From Xanthostigma xanthostigma (taxonomy: Eukaryota > Arthropoda > Insecta > Raphidioptera > Raphidiidae), in the NCBI GenBank assembly GCA_963575645.1, contig OY754467.1, positions 1,054,001 to 1,118,000 of the forward strand: 64,000 nucleotides of DNA, given 5' to 3'. This document shows, piece after piece, positions 33,387 through 47,900 of this stretch. Made by a program: the position numbers and the translations under genes. Below the pieces are notes generated by a model. That model made no database searches. It had not been told where the DNA came from and worked only from the letters and a program-made list of their open reading frames with translations. Within the stretch, counting starts at the first letter, position 1. Every line of letters begins with the position of its first letter.

Positions 33387-35907
33387 TATACGGAAACAAT
33401 AGAACGATATAGAAATAAATGAAGGTTTTCATTTGAAAGTTTGCGGAAAAAGTTAAAAACGTCTTAGAAGTTCAAGAATAAAAATACGTATTTAAAATAA
33501 ATTCATTAACGGAATTTTTCACGTTTTGTTTGTTGATTTTAGGCCAACCAATTATCTTTTTGTTAATATAATACAACATAACCTAAAAAAATCGACAATT
33601 ATTGAACGTTGACTCGATTGTACTCAAATTTTTAATATGATGAAATTTTATAAATTTAACATAAAATAAATACAAATCTAGATATACAATTCAGAAAACA
33701 AAATATTTACAATGGGAAGGAATGAAATATTGAATAAAATATTTTAAAATCCCGCTATTCGTTAATTAACGAACGTTTTTTGTCTTGAAAATTTCAAAAC
33801 TAAAATCAACAAACAATATTTTACTTAAATACCACATACAGAGTCACAGAGCTGGCGTCATCTCTTGACAGTAACTAATAGTTCATCATCGAAACTAAAA
33901 TTGGAATTATATACTTATCGATAATATTAAAAGATGATCGATGTACTGATAAAATTAATGTCAATCGAATAAACAATATTATCGTCCAGCCTAAATGATG
34001 ATCTTGACAAACATTAATAAAAATTTATCGATCGTTCAATCGTTTAATCAGTTTGCAACTCGGTATGTATCGATAAAAAGCACTATAGGTCAACAAGTGA
34101 ACCATAATATATATGATTTATCGCAATTTTCATTCTCCAAAAGAATAAAACTTATAAACAGCGTAAAAATTTAAAACGTTGCCTCACTAGAAGTCCCATA
34201 AAAAATATGGCACCTCCTATTTTTTTAAGTCATTTTGTGCGCATGTGAGCATGCATACAAAAATTAGTTTTTCCAATCCGTTAATAAAAAAAACTCCGAT
34301 CAATTCGAGTTAAAAAAAAGTGAAAGCGCGTCTTTTGTTCGTTAAACCGAGTTGATTTGACTATAAAATTTGCAATCGATTTTCGAATTGTAATTTTTCG
34401 TCTTTTGATTCGATTTAAAACAGACACAGCTTCTTAAAAGATTCCCGCACAATAAAACAAAACACTATCAACGAAATACCGTTAATTACACACATACCTA
34501 CGTGCACACAAATCAACAATCACATAAAAAAAAACGAAAATCGGAAACTTTTTTGTATTACAACTGTACGAAAACCACTGTAGAAAAAAATAAATAGTAA
34601 ATGCGATATTCTACTTATTCAGAATGTATAATACTACACTATAGAAGTTTAATTCAGTGATATATTTGGCGACAAAATGCCAAAAATGAAAAACTCGAAG
34701 GAAATTTTCATTATTTATACCCTTATTTATATAAAATTTCAACTCCTGCAACATCGCATAGAAAAATGTTTTTCTTTACATAGATCAGAGCATTTTGTTT
34801 TTAAATATGAATGTTGAGTAACCTTATTTCCAGACAATATATAAAACCATCGTTTATCGGAACATCGATAAATCATTTCTAGTTTTGTAAAGTACTCACT
34901 ACATGATTAAGCGATACATCACAACCGATAAGAATGAATACTTGCTAGAATTTTTACTATATCGAGGTATCGATTATACACGATCCTAGTTCGATACCTA
35001 TATGAGTCGTCCGCAAAAACAAAACATGCGTGTAAATTAATAAAAACAAAACAAACACTTACCATAAGCTAAAAATCTATTGTGTAATGTGTTTCTAACT
35101 TCTTAATTAAAATTGTTCGTCCACGTTTTTGCACAGGTACTGAACATTTTTAATACACTCACTTTTTTATAAAAAAAGACAGCTAATTTTCAAGAATGTT
35201 TACACGCACACGCTTATTACAAACGGACAACTAGAAAATTGAAATTGTGGACTGGAAAAAGTGGGGTTAATATTTTCTTATTTGACAGTCTATATTTTTC
35301 TTTTTAATCTAAAACTAAGACTGCGTTTTTTACTAGTCGATACTAAATATTATCTGAAAATAAGATTGTTTTTAAATACAGGCCAATTTCCTTAATGCGC
35401 ACATATCACATAAAAAAAAACAAAAACATTGCAGTTACACACGTTTCGTAAATATGATTGAAATTCACAACCCTGTGTTTTTTCAGTCGCACAAACAAAA
35501 AGACAAACACAATTTTTTTTTGAACATTGGCATCATAGGAACTTAAAATTTCAAAACGCGCTTTCAAATACACCGTCTGTTTCAAATGTCAAAATTTCTA
35601 AAAACTAAAAGTGAAATTAAAAAAAAAATTAATTATATAATAGCTAACAAGGTCCCGTAAAATCAAACTGCACATTAAGTAACAAAATCCAGTAGCGCAA
35701 AACAAAAAACGTTATGTCATTTGTTTTCTGCAAAAGGATTTGTCATTCAACTGTTTCGCGTTATTGTAATTATTAACGGCAGTCTTCGGAGTTCAGTAAC
35801 GAACAGTTGCATATTACGACTAAATAGTTCAGTATAAATTTTGACGCCATTTTGTGCGCGTCGAGAAAAATCGGCCTGCATTTGTTTCTGAGTTCTAAAC
35901 TAAAGAT

Positions 35908-38900
35908 CTACCTTAATACAGCATTTACGACATCTTTGATAGTGTTGCCGACGTCCGTCAATAAGCGAGTGTTTTCGGTGAAGTTCCTGCTCCCGGCCGA
36001 TCTCAATTGCCTCGCCTCGTTTTCCAGACGCGTCAGCAGCTCCCTGAAATGGAATTTCGCGTGCGCAGGCGTCACTGAATCCGCATACCCTGTGCAAGAA
36101 ACATGTAAGAGACCTAACTTATCCGACAACTGGAGCCACGTAGAAGTGGTGACGTTCGAACTGGCTTTAACGGAAGATAAACTCGATTCTAGCGCTTGAG
36201 ATATTTCTAAAATGTTATCGCGTCCCGTTTTATCCGTAGCCGTTTTCAAATTATCGTCTTCGGTCGTCGGTTTATTGTCTAAAACGGTGGGTTTGGTCGA
36301 AACGGGAGGCTTCGGTGCAATCGGAGTCGCGTAAATTGCCGGTATCAACCGATTTCCGCCGGGTATGACGGGCTTGACCGATTTCACGGTCGGTTTCGTC
36401 GGTACTATCGGTTTCTCGTCGGCCGGAACCGGCGGCCATACTCTCCACTCGCCGGAAACGGCTTTCACATTTCCACTTACACTTTTAGTCATGGCCGACT
36501 CCTCCGGCGAATCTTCTATAAGAGCACTGTCCGATATATTTCCGTCTACGTTTTCGGCGGCGTTACGCGCCGTATCCGTTTTGTTTTTTGCCGACAATTT
36601 CGGACTCAACTGAATCGTGTTGCCCATTTCGGATGTTTCTTTCGATTCCCATAATTTCTTCAAGCTACTAATACTGCCGGTACTTCGCCTCTTGTCATCG
36701 CCGTCGTCTGTTTTTAAGCCACTTTCCAAGCTGTGAGCGCTGACCGTGCTTTCTCGTTTATTTACAACATCGTTGACTTGATCGGCTCCGTCGACCCCGA
36801 CGCTATTTCGTCGCGGCTCCGCAATTTGTGTCGAAGTTTTCTCCTCCTCGTTGTCGTTTTTCTTCTCGTTTCCGCTATCGACTTTCCTTAACCGCGACTT
36901 GAAATCAATAATAGAACTTCCGCTATTGACGTCTTCTTTCGGCGATCCGCTACCTCTTTTAGAAGGATCGACTTTTTTCAACTGAGATTTAAAAGTGTTC
37001 GTAACATGTTCGGGTTTAGGTGGCAAAGACGTCTGCGACGTTTTACGTAAACTCGTCGCCGCCGGTACGTCTTTCTTGGCATTCTCTAAATTCAACGTTT
37101 CCGACAATTCCGATACCAACTGCGCGGCCGGATCTAATCCGGCCTGTAGTTTAGTGTCTTTCGGTGACGATTCTTTCAGCCGATTTGCGTTCTTTTGATC
37201 GGCTCGTTCCTTTATTTCGGCCACTAGCTTCAGTTCCAGCATTTCTTTCATTCCTGGCAAAACGTTTTTAAACACTTTAGAATGGATTTTGTCTTCGTGC
37301 GGTGCCGTTGCCACAGGTGACTCTTCGTCGGTCAATTTATCAGTCTTCGAATTTTCATCGGCCGTTTCTGAGAAGGGCGGCGGAGACGGCAGCGGATCTA
37401 AAGGAGACCCTACCATAGGAGCGTCCGAGGGACTGGCATCTAACGAATGCGGACTCGCGCATCTATCCCTTCCGCTTTCGCAAGAATCGGTCGACGGTTC
37501 TCGATGACGCAAACTTATTCCGAATCTATTGCTCGCCTCTTCGACGGAAGGCCGAGGATTACTGACGTCGTCGGCGGGCTTTTTAAATGTCGACATCGAT
37601 AACGGAGCTACCGATTCGATGACGTTGTCGAACTCTTCCGGGGGCGGAGGCAAATCACTCGGAGGAGGTGGGAATTCTAAATCGGCTAAGGTAGGTTGGA
37701 CAGCTCTAGACGGACTTCCGCCTCGGAAAGACGAATTCGTTACGGATCTAAACGTACGCAAGCTAGGTGCTATTTCCGTACTGTTATTTCTATTTAAACC
37801 AGTCCGAGGGCGATGCAATTTTATAGCCGTCGGCGACGCCGGCGCTTGATTCGGATGATGGAACGTCGTCACGCCGCTCGACGAGTTGCTACGAATCATT
37901 TGAGGTTGGGTCCGAATATTCGTACGCGGAGAAAGTGATCGAACGGTCGAATCCGTCGAAGTTTCGGTGCACGTGGCGGGCGTCGAAGTCGTCGCTGCTT
38001 CCTGATTTGTTGATAAGCCGCTCTGACGTAGAGATTCTAAATACGCCCCGATTCGGGCGCCTTTCGGTAAAGTGCCGTACCGATTGATTGCTCGCTTCAC
38101 GTTCTGAACTTCCAGTGCTGCCACTTGAACCTAAGCAAAGAAGCATTACGTGAAATACGACATTCCGAAATTACGCGTGTTTTGCGCATAAGAAATCTTA
38201 GTGAGTATTTTTACCACCAGAGGCACGCATTTCGCTTACCTTGCCGATTACTGAAATTAAGTTGGCAGCATTTATTAATTCGACGAATATTAATTCACGC
38301 CTCTAGTGGAAAGAATACTCATTAAAATTCCAAACACGATTTTTTTATGTACTGTAATAATTGTATTGAAATGTTATGTAACAGAAATTATAAATAGTTT
38401 GAACTGGTTATGTATACGACAAATAAAGTGAACAGAACGGTTCATAATTTACATGTACCTTTTGAGGATTATTTGCCGTTTCTTTCGGTGGGTAAGTTCT
38501 CGCTTTCTTTCCTCTCTGTTCCAAGCCCCTATTCCCCATAATCGGTCCTCTTTTCACCGATACACAAGTCGAAGCCGACGAGCCCGATATAAAATTGCCC
38601 GTTATCACTTCCGGATACGAGTGTGCACCGGAATCGTCCGTATCCGGAGTCTGATCTTGAATGTCGCTCTCGCTGTCACCTTTTGTACTCGCAGTTAAAC
38701 ACTGTAAGTCCCTAGTTAAACCTGCAATCGGAAATTATCGATCAGAACAAAACAAATCGTGCAGATGTTTATTTGTTTTTTTTTGCTCTTTTCGTACCGT
38801 TGATGTCAGTTCCCTCCTCCTGAGTGATATCGTGTTGGTTGCCACTTTCATCAACGACGTACGTACTGTCTCTAAAAGAACTGCACGAAGATAGTAAACT

Positions 38901-41900
38901 GAAATATAAAAAACAAGTTAGTTTCGAAGAAATATCGTAGATCATAGACACTTGACAACTGAGGTTAATGCAACTTTGATATTCCAATACAAGCATAGTT
39001 AAATTTGAATACAGTATGTAAACACGTAAGGTGCACATAGGGAAATTAATATTGGAAAATATGACTGGATAAGAGTGAGCCTTGAAATCTTGTTTTTCAA
39101 TTTGACAGATATTCTTTTGCAAAATGAATGTGTATACTACCGAAGAAAATATTCAAATGATTACAGCATAATCGGACTTTTTTTATTAATGGGACATTAA
39201 ATTCCCAAAAATAATTAAATATGGTGCGAGATCAAATATCTCCGCCTATTCGTGTTGAACCTAAAGACATTGGGTCACTGATTTACCAACGCGCATACGT
39301 CATACCAGTCAGACAATTTTTGAATGAAATGTTTCCAAACAGATGGAGTTGTTTTTTTGTTTTATTTTTGTACAAAAAAATTAAAATAATGATTTATAAG
39401 AGCTTTTTATTATTAAAAATGCCAAGTAAAATAAAAATAAATCAAAATAAAATAGAAATCCTCAAGATTACCACGATAGTTCAATAGAAACAACAATTAA
39501 TGCAGTCATGGCTAACTCTGATCCAAGTATTTTTCCCAATGCTAATTTCCCTATGTGCACCTTACGCGTTTACATACTGTATAATTTGTCACGCATTGTG
39601 CCCCGCGCATGCGCGTGACGCTTATCGTTTAATGACTGACGGTTTTCATTAATTTATTTTTCATTCGAGAAAACCAAATTTAATTGTCATTTTTTGTATA
39701 ACTGAGGATCTATAAATACAATGAATTTTATTACAAAAATATTTAATAAAAACCTTGTTCGTTTCGGAGGAGCCGGAGCTTGCTTTCCTTTTTTGTTCGT
39801 CGGTCTTCGCATCTGGACTAAACTGCTTTTCCCAGTTATGATTGGGCCTCCAGTAAATGTACTTAGCTTCCCGATAGTAGTTACGGATTCTGCAAAAAAA
39901 AAGCATTAAGCGCAATAGTGTCGATTGTCTTTTTCTCTCACGTATTTACGTGTTTCATATAATTTACTTTAAACAATTGGTAATTTAATTTTGTTATTAA
40001 CAGATACCTACCTTGTGACTGTTCTTGAGAAGTCGAAATGCCATGAATGTTGCCCGTACTTCCCGAATGAGATTTCTTAACCGACAATTGCGGCGTTCCA
40101 CAAACTAATCCGCTGTCACTGCTTTGCAATTGTTTTTCAACTTCTAAAAATCACAAAAATAACACATTTAAAAAAAATATCGTCTTTTTATAAGTAATCA
40201 TACTGGCCAGACGTAAATAAAAAAGTGATAGAAATAAATTATACAGTATGTAAACACGTAAGGTGCACATAGGGAAATTAACATTGGGAAAAAATGACTG
40301 GATCAGAGTGAGCCTTGAAATCTTGTTTTTCAATTTGACAGATAATATTCTTTTGCAAAATGAATGTGTATACTACCGAAGAAAATATTCAAATGATTAC
40401 AACATAATCGGACTTTTTTTATTAATGGGACATTAAATTCCCAAAAATACTTAAATATGGTGCGAGATCAAATAATTTCCGCCTATTCGTGTTGAACCTA
40501 AAGACATTGGGTCACAGATTTACCAGCGCGCATACGTCATACCAGTCAGAAAATTTTTGAATGAAATGTTTCCAAACAGATGGAGTTGTTTTTTTGTTTT
40601 ATTTTTGTACAAAAAAATTAAAATAATGATTTATAAGAGCTTTTTATTATTAAAAAAGCCAAGTAAAATAAAAATAAATCAAAATAAAATAGAAATCCTC
40701 AAGATTACCACGATAATTTAATAGAAATAACAATTAATGCAGTCGTGGCTAACTCTGATCCAAGTATTTTTTCCCAATGCTAATTTCCCTATGTGCACCT
40801 TACGCGTTTACATACTGTATATTTTTTTACTCGATAAATTCCGATCAACGTTCTCCAGAAAAATAATAGGCTGTCTCTGAATCGCTTTAAATACTAACCT
40901 TCCGTTACGCTCGATTCTTGGAACATATTTTCTAAGGCATGATGAATTTCTCTAAATGTAGGCCTTTCGTGCGCGTTCCACTGCCAACACTGTCTCATCA
41001 ATTCGTAAATTTTCGGCGGGCATCCGGGCGGAATTTCCATTCTGTACCCCTTTTCCAGCATATGATAAACGTCCGTTAAATCGACTCCGGGATAAGGCGA
41101 CATACCGTACGTAGCTATCTCCCACAATAAAATACCGAACGCCCAAACGTCCGACTTCGTCGAAAACTTGTTGTATGCCAATCCCTCGGGAGCCGTCCAT
41201 TTAATCGGGAACTTGGCTCCCGCGTGCGCCGTATACGTGTCGTCTCGCATCAGTCTTGCCAACCCGAAGTCGGCAACTTTCACCAAATGATTTTCACCGA
41301 CCAAACAATTCCTAGCCGCCAAATCACGATGTATGAAACACCTGCTTTCCAAATAACTCATCCCGCTAGCTATTTGAGTCGCAATGTACATCAAAACAAC
41401 TGCGTTGATTTGTTCTTTGTTCCCGTTTCTCAAATAATCTAATAAATTTCCTTTGCTCATGAATTCCGTTATTATATAAAATGGCGGCTCGCGCGTACAT
41501 ACGCCCAACAACTGAACTAAATTCGGATGTTTCATTTCTTTCATGATGGCGGCCTCTTCGAGAAAATCTTTCAAAGCCATCGTGTCCTCCTTGAGCGTCT
41601 TCACCGCCACCGTCATATTGTAGCGTTTCCACACGGCTTCGTAAACGTCTCCGTACTGTCCGCCTCCCAGTTTGTGTCTCATCACGATGTCGGTTCGATT
41701 GATTTCCCATTCGTCTGGTTCGGGACTCAACGGGAACACCGTCGGCTTGTTGTGTTTCGGCGCAGGATACAGCAGCTGCGTTATCAGACCGTCAGACAGC
41801 ATCGAATGGTGATGAACGAGTTCCGCTAGCGTGTTGAATTTACTTTCGGCCGTAACGTAAACTTTACCTTCGGCGTCTTCGTTGATTCGGTAATGATAAA

Positions 41901-44900
41901 CTCTACCTTCGTACCGCAACGATATGCTGCGCTGACCGGGACTGCTTTCCGATTCTCGCACTAAGAAACTACCGTTGATGCCGGAACTCAAAAGGTACTC
42001 GGCTGCGTTCCGCGATATCGGGCCGTGGTACCAAGAATGTTTTTCGAGCGAATTCACCGGCGTTACGTAATTCGACGGCACCCAACCTACCTGACCGGAC
42101 GCAGAATGCGCCTCGCACCATTCGCCGCTCTTGTTATAGCTCAAAATTCGAATTTGTTCACCTGCATCAAAAAAAAGACAAAAAAACACGATCACTTTTC
42201 TTGTCGCACAATTTCGCCGGGCAAACTATTAATAGATCGTGTGGGTTTAACAGTTGTACTAAACTATGACGTCATAAATGAATATGAACATACTTAACCT
42301 CAAATCAATCTGTCAAATCGTCAATATTGCAACTGACAATTGACTGTCGGGCAGCAAACATACAACAAACAACTATATTTAAAAACAAATTCGAACCTTT
42401 CTTAAGACTAAGTTGATTTTCTCCGCCGGCTTGAAAATCGTACAGCGCTACGAAAAGTTGAGGATCGTCTTCTTCCTGGGCTAGCAAGTTTTCTTTCGAT
42501 GTCCACCGGTTGGCCGATTCGAGCGGCAGCGGCGTACCGGGAGCGGCGCCCGAACTTCCGCCGCCTTGCCCGCTGCCGACTGCGACGCTGCTAGCCGTCG
42601 ATACGACGCTCGGAGGTTCGGAATCGGGCAAATCGGGAATATGCGGTAACGGTCTGCTTTGCAACAAAGCTTCTATAAAAAATAACTGTGTCAATTCACA
42701 CGAAAATTTTTCTTCTGCGCCTAACTTAAAACTAATGTCGGAATCGTCAGAGTTGTTAAAACTGAATTTTCTTTGGAAAAATTAAATTATAAACTTTCGA
42801 ATTTTCAACGAAACAAAAAAAGGTTAAGTAGGATTTGACCTACCCGCTATAAAACAGTTGCTTTACAATTTTCAATGTGTGTCATGTGACTAATTATTAC
42901 GGACTAGAACGGTATAATACGCGCCACGGATCTAAAAGGTTCGGAAGTTAGTCACAAACAGAGTCGCAACGGCACATTTTAGAGCCGTTGATACTCCCAC
43001 CACCTCCCAGCTACCTGCACGGAACGTGCGCTCGTCGGTGATTGGCCGTGATCGCTCGTTGCCTTTGTCACTTGTCGCTTTCCTGCTTTAAAGTACAGTC
43101 GAGTACGCTATTGTCAAGTTGTTATTGCTATTTTAGTTTTGTCGAGTTGCGAGTTTGTAGTTTTTCAACAGACTGTACAAGCGCAAGCCTGCATTCGCAT
43201 CTAACTTCCGAGCCATTTAGATTCGTGGCGCGTATTATAAAGTAAAACAAAACTGATCGCGCTATACCAATTGCATAGGAAATCACTGTCAGTCAGTTGT
43301 TTCTCTGTATAATCTGCTATTTTAGAAGAGACGCTTGCTCCAATGTGAACTGTCAAAAATTTTGTAAATGAAGTGAAAATCAGCTATTTTATAGGGTTTA
43401 GGACAAAAATACCGCATATGTCCCGTGTGAAATGGTATTACGGTTCGAGCTGGCGCTCGTTTTGAACACAATGTCACGACTCATTATAATATAAAGGTCG
43501 CTGCACACGAGGCTGACTTGGCTGCTAGGTTTCAAGCGCGCTGTGGCGCTGGCTTTCGTAATGGCTTTTATGTTCGCGAGCACAGTGACAGTTCGAATGT
43601 TAACAAGAGTGAGCGTTTGTTGTCTCTGAACAGAACACACACACTACGACGCCGCGTTTGTTGCGAGCGTTTGACCATGTCGCCCACGTGACAAGATACC
43701 GTTTCCTGATTGGTTCTTGTTCAAAACAAGCGGACGAACAAGCACGAACAATAGCCCCGCAAAACCAGCCCTGTGTGCAGCGGCTTTAAGTCATTACGAC
43801 ACTAGTTATACAATCTACTATTTTACAACTGAAAAGTAGCGATGTACAAATTTTAGGGGAAAAAATTGCAAATTTTCTAATCACTTAAAAAAAATGAACT
43901 GATAATATTAATACTATATTACTTCAACCGCTGATGTTTTTTTTTTTTTAATTAAAAGAAGAAAAAACGAAAACTACAAAATTTATTAAATTCAAACAAA
44001 AAAAACAACGCCCAATAAACCGTAAAAATAACTAGATACGGGAGCGAATCGACCAGTGAAGCTGTTAAAGGTATTCTCTTCTCTCTCACACACGTTGCGC
44101 ATAGTACGACAGTCTCATCGCAAAAGTTCATGACAAAGATGGAGATACCTGTAGCAGCTACATCAATTTTATATGTCAATGATTAAACCTTCCGCGTGTT
44201 CCAGTATATTATTACAGTTCAGTGTCTACACTACAAAAACCGAAACAGGAAACGTGTTGGAGACGTCACGTGGTCGGTTAACGGTTAAAAAAACAAGTGA
44301 ACGTAGGCAATTTAAAAAGTCGACCTATATTCCCTCTTAAGGTTAATAAATATATCAACTTTTTTTACGTTAAACTTGCTCTAGCCATCTTTAACTAAAA
44401 TAATTCAGGGTTGCAAGTACAACAACGTTGAGATTTTTGAAGTGACACTTCTTTACGCGCAGTAGGTAGCAGTGATTCCGACTTAATACGGTTAAAGCGT
44501 GATTCAATGAAAATTCGTTATGTACAGGAGTGATCCCGATCGGATACGAATAAATCGTGATTTAATTGCTGCGGTAAGGAGCCGCGGCACTAGTATAGAG
44601 AAGTTAGTCAACTCGCTAACAGATGGGAGTGAAAAACAAATGAACTTGTCCTAGACGGTGCTCGCTTACAAGTTTGCATTGCTTCTACGTGAGTGAGACA
44701 GGGTGCGAAAGCACAACAATACCAGTGAGTGAGAGAGTTGAAACCAACAATCTACAACCATAACGGTCGCATCTTTTTAGACACCCTCCCACTACGCGAA
44801 CGTCGCATCGGACGAAATTTATTTAGAAACATCTATTTTCGTGACAGTAAACAGTATATTTTAAAATCGTCATTGATATCCAAGTGCGCGTAGGCTTTCG

Positions 44901-47900
44901 CGGCCGGCGTTGTTCCAAATCTTCTTGGTTTCCGGGCTTGTAGGCCGTGGTTCATTGGCATTTCTACTTGACTTTTCGCCTAGAAGGACACTTCGTCCGC
45001 TGCCACATCGCTTTTGATAATGTCTACCGCAGTAATAGACGAAACATCGGGTAGAAATACCAATTGTCCACGGTCTACAAGCCCGGAAACCAAGAAGAAC
45101 TAAAATGAAAATTAAGGTTATACATCCTCGACCGGATTAGTAAAAACTGCGTCCGTATTTTGTTGTAATAAAAAAATGTTATATGACTTATTATTTCTTA
45201 TTGAAATATTTAAAAACAATATTATCCATTTTCAAAATGTCTGTCTGATTGTTCTGGACTGATTCAAAAACTACTGAGCCGATTTAGATCGGACTTTTAC
45301 TACAGTTATTGTTATACGTCTACTGAAGAAGAAGCCAAAACGACGTTAACGCGGCCAAAACCGCGAGTGTAATTAAAAATAAAAATTTAACAATCAGATA
45401 CATACATACCTATCCCAAGCAAAAACTATATAAGCTATCACCTGCAACTATATAGCAACTATATACCAAACAAGCCCTTCTCCATATTCTCCAATTCTCC
45501 TATATACTTGCAAACGTCTTTCTCTTTTTCCATTTTTTTTGTTTCATCTCTTTAATTTTAATATATTTGATATTTTGCCTACCATTGCTTATGCTCCGTA
45601 TTTTCCGCTTTTTGAGGGTTCCACCAACTATATATCAAAATCACATAATTATATAAAATCCACGATAAGCTGTATTTCTTCAACAATTCAATCGATTCAT
45701 TGTTAAAAAAATTCAACGTTCCGTGAATTCTTAGTATATATAAACATTTTTAACCCAACCTCAAAAACTATACTGAAATAAAACATATTATCGTAATTTT
45801 GTGTAAAATATTTTCATCGTCACAAAAAAAATAACAAAATACGATCGCAAAACAAAAGCGCTACGACCCTGGTGACATCTACATATATACAAATATGGAA
45901 CTGTGAATAGATAGTTTATTATAATTACCTCCTGCATTGAACCGAAAATAGGATTTTATGGCGGCATTCTGTATGGCCAATGTTCAAATTGACAGCGTTG
46001 TTAAATTTCTGTCTCACTTTAACTCATGCGATGTTAAATTTGTTAGAAAGTGACAGAAAATTAGCAGCACTGTAAATTCTAACATTGACCATACAGAATA
46101 GAATAATTAGTTTATTGTATTTATTTAATGTTCCAAAACGTGGCAACTGAATATGTTTTAAATTTGAAAAAAATATATATATAAATGAAAAAAAAGCGAA
46201 ATAAATTAAGGAACCACTAAATAAATTTATAAAACTATACTCCAAAACATATAGATTGTTGATTATAGACGCTTGATAATTGAGATCATTAACGTCTAAA
46301 CAAAAAGATACACTGGAATCAACATCGTCTTTAGATTTAAATTTGAAAAGTATCTAAAAAATTTACCTTTTCCTAAGGCAGCTTAAAAATGAGATTTCTG
46401 ACCCAATTCGAAACCTCTCAAAACTTCATGCTTGTAGAAAAACATACCCAGTTTTCAACTAAAAATTTAAATGTCCAAAAAATTAAGATTTTTTTTTTCA
46501 AATTAATCTTTCATCTTATTGCAAAAAGTGCGCTTCGAATGGAGCAAAAAAGAATCAACGCTGAAAAAGTTTCGTCGCCACATCAACAAAGGCGTACCGA
46601 AAATCTCGACTAAGATCTCAAAATAAATTGGTTAGTTCTTTTCCACCAAACAATCGTGTCAGTGCTAATAATTTTACATATAGATTTTCAAGCACAATTA
46701 ACTGGCCAATTTCCCGCAATCCAATTTAATTGGTGCTTAATTACTTTCGACAAATAGTTTAAACTGGCAATCATTAATAATAATTGAGGAAGCATAATGT
46801 GTCCGGAATAACAAATAACACTAATTAAAAATTGTTTAATAGCAGAAACGTGCAACAAAAAAAATATAGTTTAAAAAAAACTAAAAAACACGCTTTATAT
46901 CGGACTAAAAAGTAAAAAATAATTGTTTTAAAATAAGCTTAAAAAGCGTGGGGCGCTTTGTTCCACATTTTCGTACATCGAGCGCCCAACGCTTTTTAAG
47001 CTTATTTTAAAACAATTATTTTTTACTTTTTAGTCCGATATAAAGCGTGTTTTTTAGTTTTTTTTAAACTATATTTTATTTTTCACTTTTTAGTTTGAGG
47101 ATCTATAAAAGAATTTATTAATCCTGGGGGTCCTAATAAGGATAATGGGAAACTGTTATCAAATTATTGCATTGTCATCGGTCCTTGATACGTATGCAAA
47201 GTTTCAAATTAATCAGATCTATAAAAGAATTTATTAATCCTGGGGGTCCTAATAAGGATAATGGGAAACTGTTATCAAATTATTGCATTGTCATCGGTCC
47301 TTGATACGTATGCAAAGTTTCAAATTAATCAGACTTCGGGAAATTGGTGAAAATAAAGCGTTTACTACAGAGGATCTATAAAAGAATTTATTAATCCTGG
47401 GGGTCCTAATAAGGATAATGGGAAACTGTTATCAAATTATTGCATTGTCATCGGTCCTTGATACGTATGCAAAGTTTCAAATTAATCAGACTTCGGGAAA
47501 TTGGTGAAAATAAAGCGTTTACTACAGAGGATCTATAAAAGAATTTATTAATCCTGGGGGTCCTAATAAGGATAATGGGAAACTGTTATCAAATTATTGC
47601 ATTGTCATCGGTCCTTGATACGTATGCAAAGTTTCAAATTAATCAGACTTCGGGAAATTGGTGAAAATTATGCTCAAAGATTCCGTTACGGACAGTTAGT
47701 TACATACATACCCACATACATATTTACAACCCAAACTAATATAAAGCGTTTAAAAACAGATTTTGAGTTTAATAAAACACAGCAGTAAATTTAGATTTAA
47801 TAATATTTAATCAAAGTTACGTTGTTGTTTATGCCATTTTAAAAAGACATTCGATTCAAAATAAGTGGTAAAGACCGAATATAACACAAATAAAAAAAAA

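Larger units (their letters stand above)
28965..35907. other. Region between the acidic repeat gene and Abl
   Basis: The two genes are convergent, so this 6.9 kb holds both 3' untranslated regions. The first AATAAA on the plus strand after the acidic gene is at 29368. I see no gene. It contains a THAP fragment (29682-29795) and two MITEs (32270-32413, 32946-33386). ATCGAT is frequent at 33918-34075 and 34865-34980. Confidence 0.5.

Noticed and set aside
36365-37849. Several open frames on the plus strand across the Abl tail
   Set aside because: They are antisense shadows of the long, GC-richer Abl last exon and lack any recognisable feature.
41224-41829. Open frames overlapping the Abl kinase exon on both strands
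   Set aside because: The kinase frame is certain; the others are out-of-frame or antisense shadows.
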